DNA of 64,000 nt from positions 280,647-344,646 of the forward strand of contig NZ_FNOK01000004.1 of NCBI RefSeq assembly GCF_900106995.1, read 5' to 3'. Below, one piece after another: positions 16,668 through 26,219 of this stretch (the first letter of the stretch is position 1; each line of letters opens with the position of its first letter). The notes under the pieces were generated by a model that made no database searches, was not told where the DNA came from, and saw only the letters and a program-made list of their open reading frames with translations. The position numbers and the translations under genes were made by a program. Source of the DNA: Saccharopolyspora shandongensis. Lineage in GTDB: Bacteria; Actinomycetota; Actinomycetes; Mycobacteriales; Pseudonocardiaceae.

Positions 16668-17732
16668 TCAGCTTCCGGCCGTCGGGAACGGCCAGGCGTT
16701 GTACTTGCAGACGAAGCCGTCGGCCGGGATGTCGGTGCCCTGGTCGGCGATCTTGTTCAGCTCGTGCAGCTCGTTGTTGGACACGCTGAACGACTGCTGC
16801 ATCATCACCGGCGCCAGCCCGCCCTGCACCGGGCAGCCGACGTGCTTGTTGCCGAAGACGTGCCCGACCTCGTGGTTGATCGCGTAGCGCTGGTAGTTGC
16901 CGATGTCGCCCTCGAACGACACCGCGCCGCGCACCCAGCGGGCGCCGTTGAGGTAGACCATGTCGCCCTTGCGGCACGAGCTGTCGTAGGGCACGCCGTT
17001 GCTGTAGTCGCAGGCCTCGCGCGCGGTCTGCTGGCTGACCAGGATGACCCGGAAGTCCGGCCGCGGACCGCCGGCGTCCACGCGCTGCAGCGAGATCCCG
17101 CCGCCCTGCGGGTTGGTCCAGCTGCGCGGATCGGACAGCGTGGCCTGCACCAGGTTGCCGAACTCGACGTTCGGGTTGCCGATCTGGACGCCGACCTCGA
17201 TCTCGACGGTGTACCGGTAGAGCTGGCCCGAACCGATCACCTCGGACGTCCCGGGCAGCACCTGGAAGGTGCGCGCGCCGGTCTCCGGGATCTTTCCACC
17301 GACGGGCGGCAGGTCGGCGGAGAACAGCGCGGGGTTGAAGGTCTGCCCCGGTGGCGCCTCGGTGACGATCGGCTCGGCGGGCGAGTCCGGGGCGATCGGG
17401 TCGAGCAGCTCGGTGGCCGAGCCGTCCCCGGAGGGCCGGACGGTCTGGAACACGACGAGTGCGCTGACCGCGATCAGCAGCGGCAGCGCGTAGATCCGCC
17501 AGCCGTAGCGCGCGTGGACTCCCCGGCGACGCCGCCGGGGCCGCACGTCATCGTCACGCTCGTCCGCGTCGTCGGCGTGCTCGGGCTCCGGCGACGGCTC
17601 GGAGACGGGATTCCAAGAGGCGGCCAGCGGCTCGCCGCGGCGACGGTCCTCGGAGCCTGTGCGAGCGCTCGCCCGCCTCGCCGGTCGGCGGTCGGACGCG
17701 GAGGCACGAGATCGCTGCGGCGGACGATTCAC
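16668..17732 (-). CDS. Membrane-anchored DUF3152 zinc-metalloprotease-like protein
   Basis: The 354-residue product has a charged, Arg-rich cytosolic tail (1-76), one membrane helix (about 79-97) and a large external domain. Near the C-terminus, HEVGHVFGNKH at 287-297 is the metzincin-type motif HExxHxxxxxH/N, with three possible zinc His ligands, and Cys residues flank it (241, 253, 300, and one near the end). DUF3152 proteins are confined to actinobacteria; Rv3207c is the mycobacterial counterpart. Peptidase activity is predicted from the motif only. It ends 181 bp before the moeZ start, same strand. Confidence 0.85.
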   Translation of the reverse strand: MNRPPQRSRASASDRRPARRASARTGSEDRRRGEPLAASWNPVSEPSPEPEHADDADERDDDVRPRRRRRGVHARYGWRIYALPLLIAVSALVVFQTVRPSGDGSATELLDPIAPDSPAEPIVTEAPPGQTFNPALFSADLPPVGGKIPETGARTFQVLPGTSEVIGSGQLYRYTVEIEVGVQIGNPNVEFGNLVQATLSDPRSWTNPQGGGISLQRVDAGGPRPDFRVILVSQQTAREACDYSNGVPYDSSCRKGDMVYLNGARWVRGAVSFEGDIGNYQRYAINHEVGHVFGNKHVGCPVQGGLAPVMMQQSFSVSNNELHELNKIADQGTDIPADGFVCKYNAWPFPTAGS

Positions 17733-17829
17733 CCTCTAAGCGTGCCACAGGCCCTACGGCACCTCAGGCAAACACCGGCCACTCCGAATGACCGCAATAC
17801 CTGGGGCCACTCGGAGCAACGCGAACCGG

Positions 17830-18858
17830 TCACCACCGGGAGCCGGCCTGCACCAACCCGAGGAACGCGCGGGCGACCACCCGTGGCCGCTCCATCTGGG
17901 CAACGTGGCCCGTTCGTGGCAGCACGAGGAGCCGGCCGCGCGGCAGCAGGTTCGCGGTGCGCGGCGCCTTGCGAACGGTCACGACCCGGTCGGCGCTACC
18001 CCACACGACCAGCGACGGAGCATCGATCTCGGGCAGCCGTCGCCACAGCGAGCGCGCGGGCGAGACGAGCCAGGAGCGCAGCAGCTCCACGGTGGTCCGG
18101 CCCAGCGCCGGGCCGGACCACGGCAGCCGGCTGCGCTCCTCGAACTCCGCGACCGCCTCGGCGAGCCGGTGCGGCGGCACCGCGTCCGGCTCGGCGAAGC
18201 ACAGCCGCATCAGCTGCTCGGTCCGGGCGGCCGGCGGCACCATCGCCAGCTCGCGACGCGTGCGGTTGCCGAGGACCGGCACCATCGCCACCGCGATCCG
18301 CGGATCGGACAGCCGCCGCGGATCCAGTCGCAGGTCGGGCATGGCCGGCGAGATCAACACCAGCGACTCGACCAGGTCCGGCCGCAGCGCCGCCACCTCG
18401 ATGGCCACCGCGGCGCCGAAGGAGTTCCCGGACAGGTGCACCGGCCCGGCGTCGAGCTGCTCCAGGAACCGGATCACCACGTCCGCGTTCGCCTGGCGGG
18501 TGAAGGCATACCCCGGCGGCGGCTCGGAGCGCCCGAAACCGGGCAGGTCCAGCGCGATGCTGCGCATCCGCCCGGCGAGCAATCCGGCCAGATCGGTCCA
18601 GTTCGTCGACGAACCGGCCAGCCCGTGCAGGTGCACCGCCGTCGGCGCCAGCGGCGACGGCCCCGGCGTCTCCCGCAGGTGCAGCCGCAGCGGGCCCCAG
18701 CGGGTGGTCAGTTCGGTGTGCCGGCCCGGCGGCGGCTTCGCCGCGAGGTCGATCGGCGGGACGCCATCGGCCACCAGCGGTACCCACGTCAGGTCTGATC
18801 GGCCCAGCCTGGATCGGCGGTGCGGCGGAGTGGCGGACGTAGTCGTGGTCACACCCAC
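17830..18858 (-). CDS. Alpha/beta hydrolase
   Basis: A 342-residue alpha/beta-hydrolase fold protein. The oxyanion motif is HLHGLAGSS (76-84), the nucleophile elbow GNSFG is at 144-148 (Ser146), the acid is in 'WGSADRVV', and the catalytic His is in 'TGHVAQME' close to the C-terminus. No signal peptide is seen. The substrate cannot be told from sequence. The start used is the GTG at 18858, which gives a Thr-rich 20-residue lead. It is divergent from the following TetR gene, so that regulator may control it. Confidence 0.82.
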   Translation of the reverse strand: MGVTTTTSATPPHRRSRLGRSDLTWVPLVADGVPPIDLAAKPPPGRHTELTTRWGPLRLHLRETPGPSPLAPTAVHLHGLAGSSTNWTDLAGLLAGRMRSIALDLPGFGRSEPPPGYAFTRQANADVVIRFLEQLDAGPVHLSGNSFGAAVAIEVAALRPDLVESLVLISPAMPDLRLDPRRLSDPRIAVAMVPVLGNRTRRELAMVPPAARTEQLMRLCFAEPDAVPPHRLAEAVAEFEERSRLPWSGPALGRTTVELLRSWLVSPARSLWRRLPEIDAPSLVVWGSADRVVTVRKAPRTANLLPRGRLLVLPRTGHVAQMERPRVVARAFLGLVQAGSRW

Positions 18859-18979
18859 AGCATGGCTGCCCGCCTGAGCCCGGATTTCGCTACCTGCCTC
18901 TACCGGCGAGTAGAGTCATGCCCCACTGGGGGCCGGAGGGCCGCCGAGCGCGAGTGGAAGGAATCGGGTGGAGGCGAGG

Positions 18980-19600
18980 ATGACCGAGACCGCGCAGCCG
19001 AGCCGAGGTGTCCGGTTGCCCCGCGACGCACGCCGGGCACAGCTGCTCGAAGCGGCTCAGCACGTTTTCGTGCACAACGGCTACCACGCGGCGGCGATGG
19101 ACGACATCGCGGAGCGCGCGGGAGTCAGCAAGCCGGTCCTCTACCAGCACTTTCCGGGCAAGCTGGAGCTCTACCTGGCGCTGCTGGAGACGCACGGCAA
19201 CGAGCTGGTGCGCCGGGTCCGCGAGGCCATCGCGTCCACGTCGGACAACAAGCAGCGGGTGCGGGCCGCGATCGGCGCGCTGTACGAGTTCGTGGCCGGC
19301 GAGGGGCAGGCGTTCCGGCTGGTCTTCGAGTCGGACCTGCGCGGCGAGCCGGCCGTGGAGAAGGCCGTGGAGGGCGCCCTGTCCGGGTGCATCGACGCGA
19401 TCACCGAGGCGGTGACGGCGGACGCCGGGCTGGACGCGGAGCGCGCGCGGCTGCTGGCGGTGGGCCTGGTCGGCCTGAGCCAGGTGACGGCGCGCTACTG
19501 GCTGGACGCCCGGGAGACGATCTCCCGCGACGAAGCGGTGAGCCTGATGTCCACCCTGGCCTGGAAGGGCCTCGCGGGCTTCCCCCTCCAGAACCCCTGA
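18980..19600 (+). CDS. TetR-family transcriptional regulator (Rv3208-like)
   Basis: About 206 residues. The N-terminal helix-turn-helix reads 'MDDIAERAGVSKPVLYQHFPGK', a classical TetR recognition segment, at about 38-60, with an all-helical ligand domain behind it. The ATG at 18980 has GGAGG at 18970-18974, and a GTG four codons earlier (18968) also has a GGAAGGA, so both starts are possible. The protein sequence and position match Rv3208, which in mycobacteria neighbours the DUF3107 gene. The ligand and targets are not known. It faces the divergent hydrolase gene and ends convergently with a second hydrolase. Confidence 0.85.
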   Translation: MTETAQPSRGVRLPRDARRAQLLEAAQHVFVHNGYHAAAMDDIAERAGVSKPVLYQHFPGKLELYLALLETHGNELVRRVREAIASTSDNKQRVRAAIGALYEFVAGEGQAFRLVFESDLRGEPAVEKAVEGALSGCIDAITEAVTADAGLDAERARLLAVGLVGLSQVTARYWLDARETISRDEAVSLMSTLAWKGLAGFPLQNP

Positions 19601-19609
19601 TCGTCCACC

Positions 19610-19651
19610 CGCGATCGCGGCAGGTCCCGACTTCCACGGAAATCGCGGAAG
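19610..19651. terminator. Inverted repeat between convergent genes (TTTC/GAAA palindrome family)
   Basis: CCGCGAT near 19610 pairs with ATCGCGG (19642-19648), and CTTCC (19631-19635) pairs with GGAAG (19647-19651). The 'GGAAATCGCGG' arm is shared with the palindrome at 33763. It fills the 58-bp gap between convergent TetR and hydrolase genes and can terminate both. Confidence 0.5.
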
Positions 19652-19658
19652 GACCAGG

Positions 19659-20573
19659 TCAGCGGAGCGCGCGGGTGACGAGTTCCGCGATGCGGGCGGT
19701 CACCTCGTCGGCCCTTTCCAGCGGCAGCATGTGCCCGGCACCGGCGTAGATCAGCAGTTTGGCGTCCGGCAGGGCGTCCGCGATGCGCCGAGCGTGCGAG
19801 TGCGGCGTCAGGCGGTCGGACAGCCCGGACAGCACGACTGTCGGGATCGACCGCAACGCCGCGAGCGCGCCGTGCCGCTCGTGGTCGGCCAGGGCCTGCC
19901 GGTAGGCGGCCATGTTCGCCGGGTGGCAGGCCGCGACCCAGTCCGCGGTGGCGGCCACGTCGGTGGCCTCGGGACTCCGGCCGAACAGCAGCCAGCGCAT
20001 CCCCGGCCGCAGCCAGGACGACTGCGGGACCAGCCGCTTCCCGCGCGAGGCCGCGAGCCGCTTGCGGAACGCCTGCTCGCCCCGGTTGGCGACGGCCGCG
20101 ACCGGCCTGGGCAGGCCGAGGGTCGGCGTCACCAGGCCGCCCGCCGAGGTCGCCACCAGCGCCACCGCCGCGATCCGCCGCGCGAACAGCTCCGGGTGCT
20201 GCTCCGCGAAGGCCATGATCGTCATGCCGCCCATCGAGTGCCCGGCGAGCACGACCGGCCCCTTCGGGGCTCGCTCCGCGATCAGCTCCGCCAGGTCGTC
20301 CGCGCACTGCCGGATGCTCGCGCTCCCCGGCTGCGCCGGGTCGCTCTCGCCGTGCCCCCGCAGGTCGAACCGCAGGGTCCGCAGCGGCGTCCCGGCCGCC
20401 TTCGGCAGGCCGTCCGCCACCCGGTCCCAGGAGTGCTTGGTCAGGGTCCACCCGTGCACCAGGACGACGGTGATCGGCGCGTCGGCGGGGCCTTCGTCGA
20501 CCACCCGCAACCGGGTTCCGTCGCTGGTCGTGAACTCTTCGGCGGTCATCGTGCGCAAGGTTTCGCCCCTCAT
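19659..20573 (-). CDS. Alpha/beta hydrolase coupled to the diiron oxygenase
   Basis: A 304-residue hydrolase: oxyanion 'HGWTLTKHSW' (40-49), nucleophile GHSMGG at 111-116 (Ser113), acid in 'SGLSDRLTP' and catalytic His in 'GAGHMLPLER'. The ATG at 20573 overlaps the stop codon of the upstream oxygenase gene as ATGA, so the two are translationally coupled and should act in one pathway. The sequence resembles epoxide-hydrolase/esterase-like members, but the substrate is unknown. Control by the divergent TetR upstream of the oxygenase is likely. Confidence 0.85.
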   Translation of the reverse strand: MRGETLRTMTAEEFTTSDGTRLRVVDEGPADAPITVVLVHGWTLTKHSWDRVADGLPKAAGTPLRTLRFDLRGHGESDPAQPGSASIRQCADDLAELIAERAPKGPVVLAGHSMGGMTIMAFAEQHPELFARRIAAVALVATSAGGLVTPTLGLPRPVAAVANRGEQAFRKRLAASRGKRLVPQSSWLRPGMRWLLFGRSPEATDVAATADWVAACHPANMAAYRQALADHERHGALAALRSIPTVVLSGLSDRLTPHSHARRIADALPDAKLLIYAGAGHMLPLERADEVTARIAELVTRALR

Positions 20574-21469
20574 CGGATCAGCTGTGCCTTCTTCCACCAG
20601 CGCATGCCCGGCTTGCCGACCAGTCCGGCCTCGTCCAGGAACGCCATGATCTTCTCGCCACCCCAGTGCAGGGTGTCCAGGAAGTTGGAGTTGGCCCACG
20701 CCGCCTGGTAGCCGTCGCGCGGCCGGATCCCGACCGCCTTGTAGACGTGCGGGTTGATGAGGCTGAGGCAGACGCAGTACGACACGAGCGCGGTCCAGTA
20801 CTGGTGGTAGGCGCGCTCGGCGGCGTTGCACTCGGCCATCCGGCGGACCACCTCTTCGCGGGCGAAGGTGACGTGCCGGGCCTCTTCGAGCACGTGGATG
20901 CGGTTGACCATGCGCACCAGCGGCTGGACGTCCTCGTCGTACATCTGGTCGCGCTGGAAGCGGTCCAGGATCTCCTCGGCCACCAGGATCGACGCGTAGG
21001 CGGAGGGGCCGCGCAGCACGGCGGGCAGGATCCGGCCGCCGCGGTGCAGCAGCGGCAGCGGCCCGTAGGCGGGCGCGCCGATGCGGTCGACGGCCTTGGC
21101 GAACATGGTGGAGTGCCGGCATTCGTCGGCGACCTCGGTGAGCGCGTACTGGGCGTGGTTGGTGCGCGGGTCGGAGTTGTAGAACTCCTTGAGCAGCATC
21201 TGCATGAGCAGCACCTCGAACCACAGGCCGTTCGAGGCGATGCTGGCGAACTCGTGCTTGGTCAGCTCGATGCGCTGTTCCTCGCTGAGCCGGTCCCAGA
21301 GGTGCGTGCCGTAGAGCGAGCTGCGCTTGAACGGGATGTAGGGCTTGCCTTCGGCCAGCGGCGCGTCCCAGTCGACGTCGACCTCGGGGTCGTAGCTGTT
21401 CCGGGCGGACGAATTCAGCAGCCGTGCGGCCGTCTTCTCGCGGTCGTTGACCTGCAGGGCCCTGCTCAT
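20570..21469 (-). CDS. AurF-like non-heme diiron oxygenase
   Basis: A 299-residue helical protein of the p-aminobenzoate N-oxygenase AurF family. Likely iron ligands are in 'EVADECRH' (112-119) and 'EEARHVTFAREE' (about 195-206), with a further Glu near 84-95. AurF oxidises an aryl amine to nitro; many actinobacterial members have unknown substrates, and genes of this type are also found near lipid and regulatory genes. It heads a two-gene operon with the hydrolase downstream (4-base overlap). Its start lies 34 bp from a palindrome placed between it and the divergent TetR. Confidence 0.85.
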   Translation of the reverse strand: MSRALQVNDREKTAARLLNSSARNSYDPEVDVDWDAPLAEGKPYIPFKRSSLYGTHLWDRLSEEQRIELTKHEFASIASNGLWFEVLLMQMLLKEFYNSDPRTNHAQYALTEVADECRHSTMFAKAVDRIGAPAYGPLPLLHRGGRILPAVLRGPSAYASILVAEEILDRFQRDQMYDEDVQPLVRMVNRIHVLEEARHVTFAREEVVRRMAECNAAERAYHQYWTALVSYCVCLSLINPHVYKAVGIRPRDGYQAAWANSNFLDTLHWGGEKIMAFLDEAGLVGKPGMRWWKKAQLIR

Positions 21470-21502
21470 CCGGCGATCACCCTCCCGGCATCGAGATTGC
21501 GT

Positions 21503-21523
21503 GTTACTTCCAGTAACAGTTAC
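21503..21523. promoter_or_regulatory. Candidate TetR operator between divergent genes
   Basis: GTTACT-TCC-AGTAAC (21503-21517) is a perfect inverted repeat and overlaps a second one, GTAAC-A-GTTAC (21513-21523). It is the only clear dyad in the 64-bp divergent gap, placed 34 bp from the oxygenase start and 11 bp from the TetR start, as expected for an autoregulated TetR. Confidence 0.6.
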
Positions 21524-21533
21524 CTTGGGTAGC

Positions 21534-22301
21534 GTGAGTCACATCTCTCGCCCTGTCAAGGCGGTCGCATCCGAGAAGGCACGCGGCGACGCGCGCCGGG
21601 AACGCTGGCGCGAACATCGCCAGGCCCGCCGCGCCGAGTTCGTCGAGGCCGCGGTGCGCGCCATCAGCAAGCACGGCGCCGAGGTCGGGATGGACGAGAT
21701 CGCCGCCGAGGCCGGTGTCAGCAAGCCGGTGCTCTACCGGCACTTCAGCGACAAGAGCGACCTCTACGTCGCGGTCGGCGAATGGGGCACCGAGCTGCTG
21801 ATGCAGCGGCTGCGGCCGCTGTTCCACGAGGGCGGCACGCCCAACCAGCGCATCCGCCGCCTCCTCGACGCCTACCTCGGCACCATCGAGCAGTACCCGG
21901 AGCTGTACCGGTTCGTCGTGCAGCGCACCTTCGCGGACCGGCCGGTGCGCTCCGACCCGGTGTCGGCGGAGAAGACGGTGATCGCGAACTCGCTGTCCCG
22001 CATCCTCGGCGAATACCTGCGGGTCCTGGGCCTGGACTCCGGCGGCGTCGAGCCCTGGAGCCACGGCCTGGTGGGCATGGTGCAGGCCAGCGGCGACTGG
22101 TGGCTGGAGCGGCAGTCGATGAGCCGCAGCGACCTCACCGACTACCTGGCGCAGATCATCTGGTTCGCCATCGACGGCGTGCTGCGCTCGGCCGGCCTGG
22201 TGATCGACCCCGACGAACCGCTGGACCTCGGCAACGACCTGCGCCTGGTGCCCGGCGAACACGAGACGCCCGAGGACGAGGAGGACGTGGACCGTGGCTG
22301 A
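21534..22301 (+). CDS. TetR-family regulator divergent from the diiron oxygenase
   Basis: About 255 residues from the GTG at 21534. The helix-turn-helix 'MDEIAAEAGVSKPVLYRHFSDK' is at about 53-74 after a basic 45-residue lead, and the C-terminal helical domain ends in an acidic tail. Longer frames upstream would run through the operator and are unlikely. It probably represses the divergent oxygenase-hydrolase operon and itself through the palindrome at 21503. The next gene overlaps its 3' end by 8 bases, indicating co-translation. Confidence 0.85.
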   Translation: MSHISRPVKAVASEKARGDARRERWREHRQARRAEFVEAAVRAISKHGAEVGMDEIAAEAGVSKPVLYRHFSDKSDLYVAVGEWGTELLMQRLRPLFHEGGTPNQRIRRLLDAYLGTIEQYPELYRFVVQRTFADRPVRSDPVSAEKTVIANSLSRILGEYLRVLGLDSGGVEPWSHGLVGMVQASGDWWLERQSMSRSDLTDYLAQIIWFAIDGVLRSAGLVIDPDEPLDLGNDLRLVPGEHETPEDEEDVDRG

Positions 22302-22605
22302 CCACGAGCACGACGAGGACGACTACCGCGGCCCGGCCACGCTCCTGGCCGACGAGCGGGAGCTGGCGGTCGAGGTGGTCCTGCGCGGGCACTTCCAGCC
22401 CATCGACGGCCGCTTCCACTGGTACGGGCGCCTGTCCGCGCACCAGGACGTGGACGAGTTCGCCGACCACCGCAAGAAGGATGTGGTGTTGCGCACACCG
22501 GCGGGCGAGGCGACGGGCACCCTCTCCGACCAGGACCCCTGGGGCCGCTACCGGATCACCGGCACCGGCCGCCCGCCCTTCGAGATCCCCGCCGAACTGG
22601 ACTGA
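22294..22605 (+). CDS. DUF4873 protein
   Basis: A 103-residue soluble protein. 'YRGPATLL', 'ELAVEVVLRGHFQPIDGRFHWYGRL' (split here as the core) and a C-terminal 'GRYRITGTGRPPFEIP' segment are typical of DUF4873, an actinobacterial domain often found fused to or beside flavin monooxygenases and TetR regulators. The role is unknown. The GTG lies within the end of the TetR gene (8-base overlap), so expression should follow it. Confidence 0.78.
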   Translation: MADHEHDEDDYRGPATLLADERELAVEVVLRGHFQPIDGRFHWYGRLSAHQDVDEFADHRKKDVVLRTPAGEATGTLSDQDPWGRYRITGTGRPPFEIPAELD

Positions 22606-22611
22606 ATCAAA

Positions 22612-22657
22612 GCGCGAGGGGCACCTCGGCCGGGTTCGGCCGGGGTGCCCCTCGCGC
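22612..22657. terminator. Bidirectional terminator, 14-bp stem
   Basis: GCGCGAGGGGCACC (22612-22625) pairs perfectly with GGTGCCCCTCGCGC (22644-22657). It lies between the convergent DUF4873 and DUF3107 genes and can serve both. Confidence 0.85.
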
Positions 22658-22668
22658 GGAAAACCAGG

Positions 22669-22896
22669 TCAGCTGACGCCGAAGCCGACGCGCGGCAGCG
22701 TCGCCGGGCCGATCTCCACGTAGGCGACCTTGGTCGACGGGATGATGATCCGCCGCCCCTTCTCATCGGTCAGCGCCAGCACGCCGTCTGCGTTCTTCAG
22801 CGCGTCGGCGACCAGCGACTCGACCTCTTCCGGGGACTGTCCGCTGACGACCGTCAGCTCGCGCGGGCTGTCCACGACGCCGATCTTGACCTCCAC
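22669..22896 (-). CDS. DUF3107 protein (Rv3208A/TB9.4-like)
   Basis: A 75-residue protein beginning 'VEVKIGVVDSPREL' and continuing with 'IIIPSTKVAYVEIG', diagnostic for DUF3107, a small beta-alpha actinobacterial family of unknown function. The GTG at 22896 fits the family N-terminus; the frame is open to an ATG at 22926 with ten extra, non-conserved residues. In mycobacteria the gene (TB9.4) neighbours the Rv3208-type TetR and a ferritin-like protein, as here. Confidence 0.85.
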   Translation of the reverse strand: MEVKIGVVDSPRELTVVSGQSPEEVESLVADALKNADGVLALTDEKGRRIIIPSTKVAYVEIGPATLPRVGFGVS

Positions 22897-23040
22897 GCCG
22901 AACCTCCGTTGAGCACTCGAATCCATTGGGATGTGGCAAGGCTATCCCAGGTCCCGCCATGATCGGCGAATCCTCGCGCGGCTGCCTCTGAACGAGGTGG
23001 GCAGTTTTAGCACCTGCCCTAGAACCTGGTCTTTGTCTTT

Positions 23041-23225
23041 GAAGCGGCGCAGCCGCTTAGCCCACCTACGCAAGCCGCACCGCTGCGGGTTCTCAGGGGT
23101 CTTCTCGCGAGGACAGCCCCGACGTGGTGAATTGGTCATTCATGATGCCGGGGATCCCACAGCGAGAAGGCCGCAGTAACTCCCGCGGGGGCCGCTACCC
23201 GCACCCCCACGCAAAACGAGCCTGG
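23041..23225 (+). repeat. Dispersed intergenic repeat, copy B
   Basis: The copy begins with a perfect AAGCGGC-GCA-GCCGCTT hairpin (23042-23058) followed by AGCCCACC, CACCGCTGCGGGTTCTCAG, CTCGCGAGGACAGCCCCGA, GGGGATCCCACAGCGAGAAG, AGTAACTCCCGC and GGGGGCCGCTACCCGCA. It lies just downstream of the ferritin-like gene's stop. The 70 bases before it, up to the DUF3107 start, hold no other clear feature. Confidence 0.88.
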
Positions 23226-23236
23226 AAACTGGGATG

Positions 23237-23911
23237 TCAGCCCAGGCCGAGGCGGGCCATCCGCTTGGTGTGGTTGTTCTGCAGCCGCCGGAACATCGCC
23301 GCGATGCCGGTGAGGTCGCCGGAGCCCTTGATGATCAGCTCCGCCAGCGCGTCGCGCTCGGCGACCACCCGCTGCGCCTGCGTCATCGCCTCGCCCAGCA
23401 GCCGCCGCCCCCACAGCGTCAGCTTGTCCCGCAGCTTGCGGTCGTCCTCGCAGGCCGCCTGCACTTCGCGTTCGGCGAACGCCGAGTGGCCGGTGTCGGC
23501 GAGCACGGTCAGCACCAGCTCCCGCGTGGCGGGGTCCAGCCACTCCGCGACCTCGCGGTAGAAATCGGCCGCCAACCCGTCGCCGACGTAGGCCTTGACC
23601 AGTGATTCCAGCCACGAATGCGGCGCGGTGGACTCGTTGAACGCCTCGAACGGCGCCACGAACGGCTGCATGACCTCGTCGACCGCCACCCCGCGGCCCG
23701 CCAGGTGCTCCTCCAGCTGCCGGTAGTGGCCGATCTCCGCGGCCGCCATGCTGGCCAGCGCGGCGCGGCCGGTCAGCGTGGGTGCGGTGCGCGCGTCCTC
23801 GGCGAGGCGATCGAAGGCCGACAGCTCTCCGAAGGCCAGCGCCGCGAGCAGATCCACGACCCCCTCGGAGTAACGCTCGTCACTTTCACCGCGCTGGTCA
23901 GCCTCGTTCAT
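23237..23911 (-). CDS. Ferritin-like-fold protein (Rv3210c-like)
   Basis: A 224-residue all-helical protein. '[16 protein letters not shown]' supplies an ExxH pair and '[12 protein letters not shown]' a second His/Glu pair, as in the ferritin-like/MiaE-type diiron fold annotated for actinobacterial homologues such as Rv3210c. Whether it binds iron or hydroxylates a substrate is unknown. The ATG at 23911 gives the conserved '[20 protein letters not shown]' helix near the N-terminus. It is divergent from the DEAD-box helicase gene and has repeat copy B directly behind it. Confidence 0.75.
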   Translation of the reverse strand: MNEADQRGESDERYSEGVVDLLAALAFGELSAFDRLAEDARTAPTLTGRAALASMAAAEIGHYRQLEEHLAGRGVAVDEVMQPFVAPFEAFNESTAPHSWLESLVKAYVGDGLAADFYREVAEWLDPATRELVLTVLADTGHSAFAEREVQAACEDDRKLRDKLTLWGRRLLGEAMTQAQRVVAERDALAELIIKGSGDLTGIAAMFRRLQNNHTKRMARLGLG

Positions 23912-24358
23912 GGCTGCGAGCCTAACCGGCGGCACGCCCGAGTTATACGCGCCACGGTGAGAATGGCCGACCAACAGGTATCCTCGGACCTCGGAGGAGC
24001 ATCGGCGTCCGACGGCACAGTCGGCGGCACAGTCGGCGGCCCGGTCGTGAAGACCGCGGTGCTGGCTCCCCGAACGTCACGGTCTGGGCGAGTCCGTCCG
24101 AGCGGGACGGCCCCCGGGACCATGTCTGCGTGTACGCGGCCCGAGCGAAATCGCTCGTCGGCCTTGGCGCACGCGACGCCGAGAAGAACGAACCAACAGC
24201 GGCTCAGCCGCTGAGCGAACAAGGGCGCGCACCATCACGTCGGTGACCACGAGCACGAAGAGCGGCCGCGAGCAGCGAGCCGCCGTGCCGGGAGGACGTC
24301 GCCACGGATCGGCCCGAACCGGGACGCATGCGCGCAGGTACCGAGAGAGGCGATCATT
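23912..24358. other. 447-bp intergenic region: divergent promoters and long helicase leader
   Basis: No convincing gene. The region holds a short tandem repeat (GGCACAGTC twice near 24015-24035) and a hairpin CAGCGG-CTCAG-CCGCTG type palindrome at 24197-24213. A weak open frame on the plus strand (about 23957-24214) has poor protein character. The length suggests a long 5' leader for the helicase, a pattern seen for cold-regulated RNA helicases, but this is inference. Confidence 0.4.
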
Positions 24359-26062
<1,704 letters not shown>

Positions 26063-26113
26063 CAGCAGGCGAGACCCGTGAGCCGGGAGGCTCGCGGGTC
26101 GAACTCCGGGCGG

Positions 26114-26168
26114 CGTCCGCAACTCCCGCAGGGGGCGCCACCCGCACCGCCACGCACGGCGAGTCCGG
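26114..26168 (+). repeat. Dispersed intergenic repeat, partial copy D
   Basis: Only the 3' block of the repeat is present: CGCAACTCCCGCAGGGGGC followed by CCACCCGCACCGCCACGCAC and CGAGTCCGG. It is 52 bp after the helicase stop codon and just before the promoter/leader of the next gene. Confidence 0.7.
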
Positions 26169-26219
26169 CAACAGGCTCTAAGCTCGGCCCAGGAACAGCC
26201 AGGCGATCGAGGAGTGACT

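Noticed and set aside
23957..24214. Small plus-strand frame before the DEAD-box helicase
   Set aside because: No ribosome site, repeats and low-complexity composition; more likely part of the leader.
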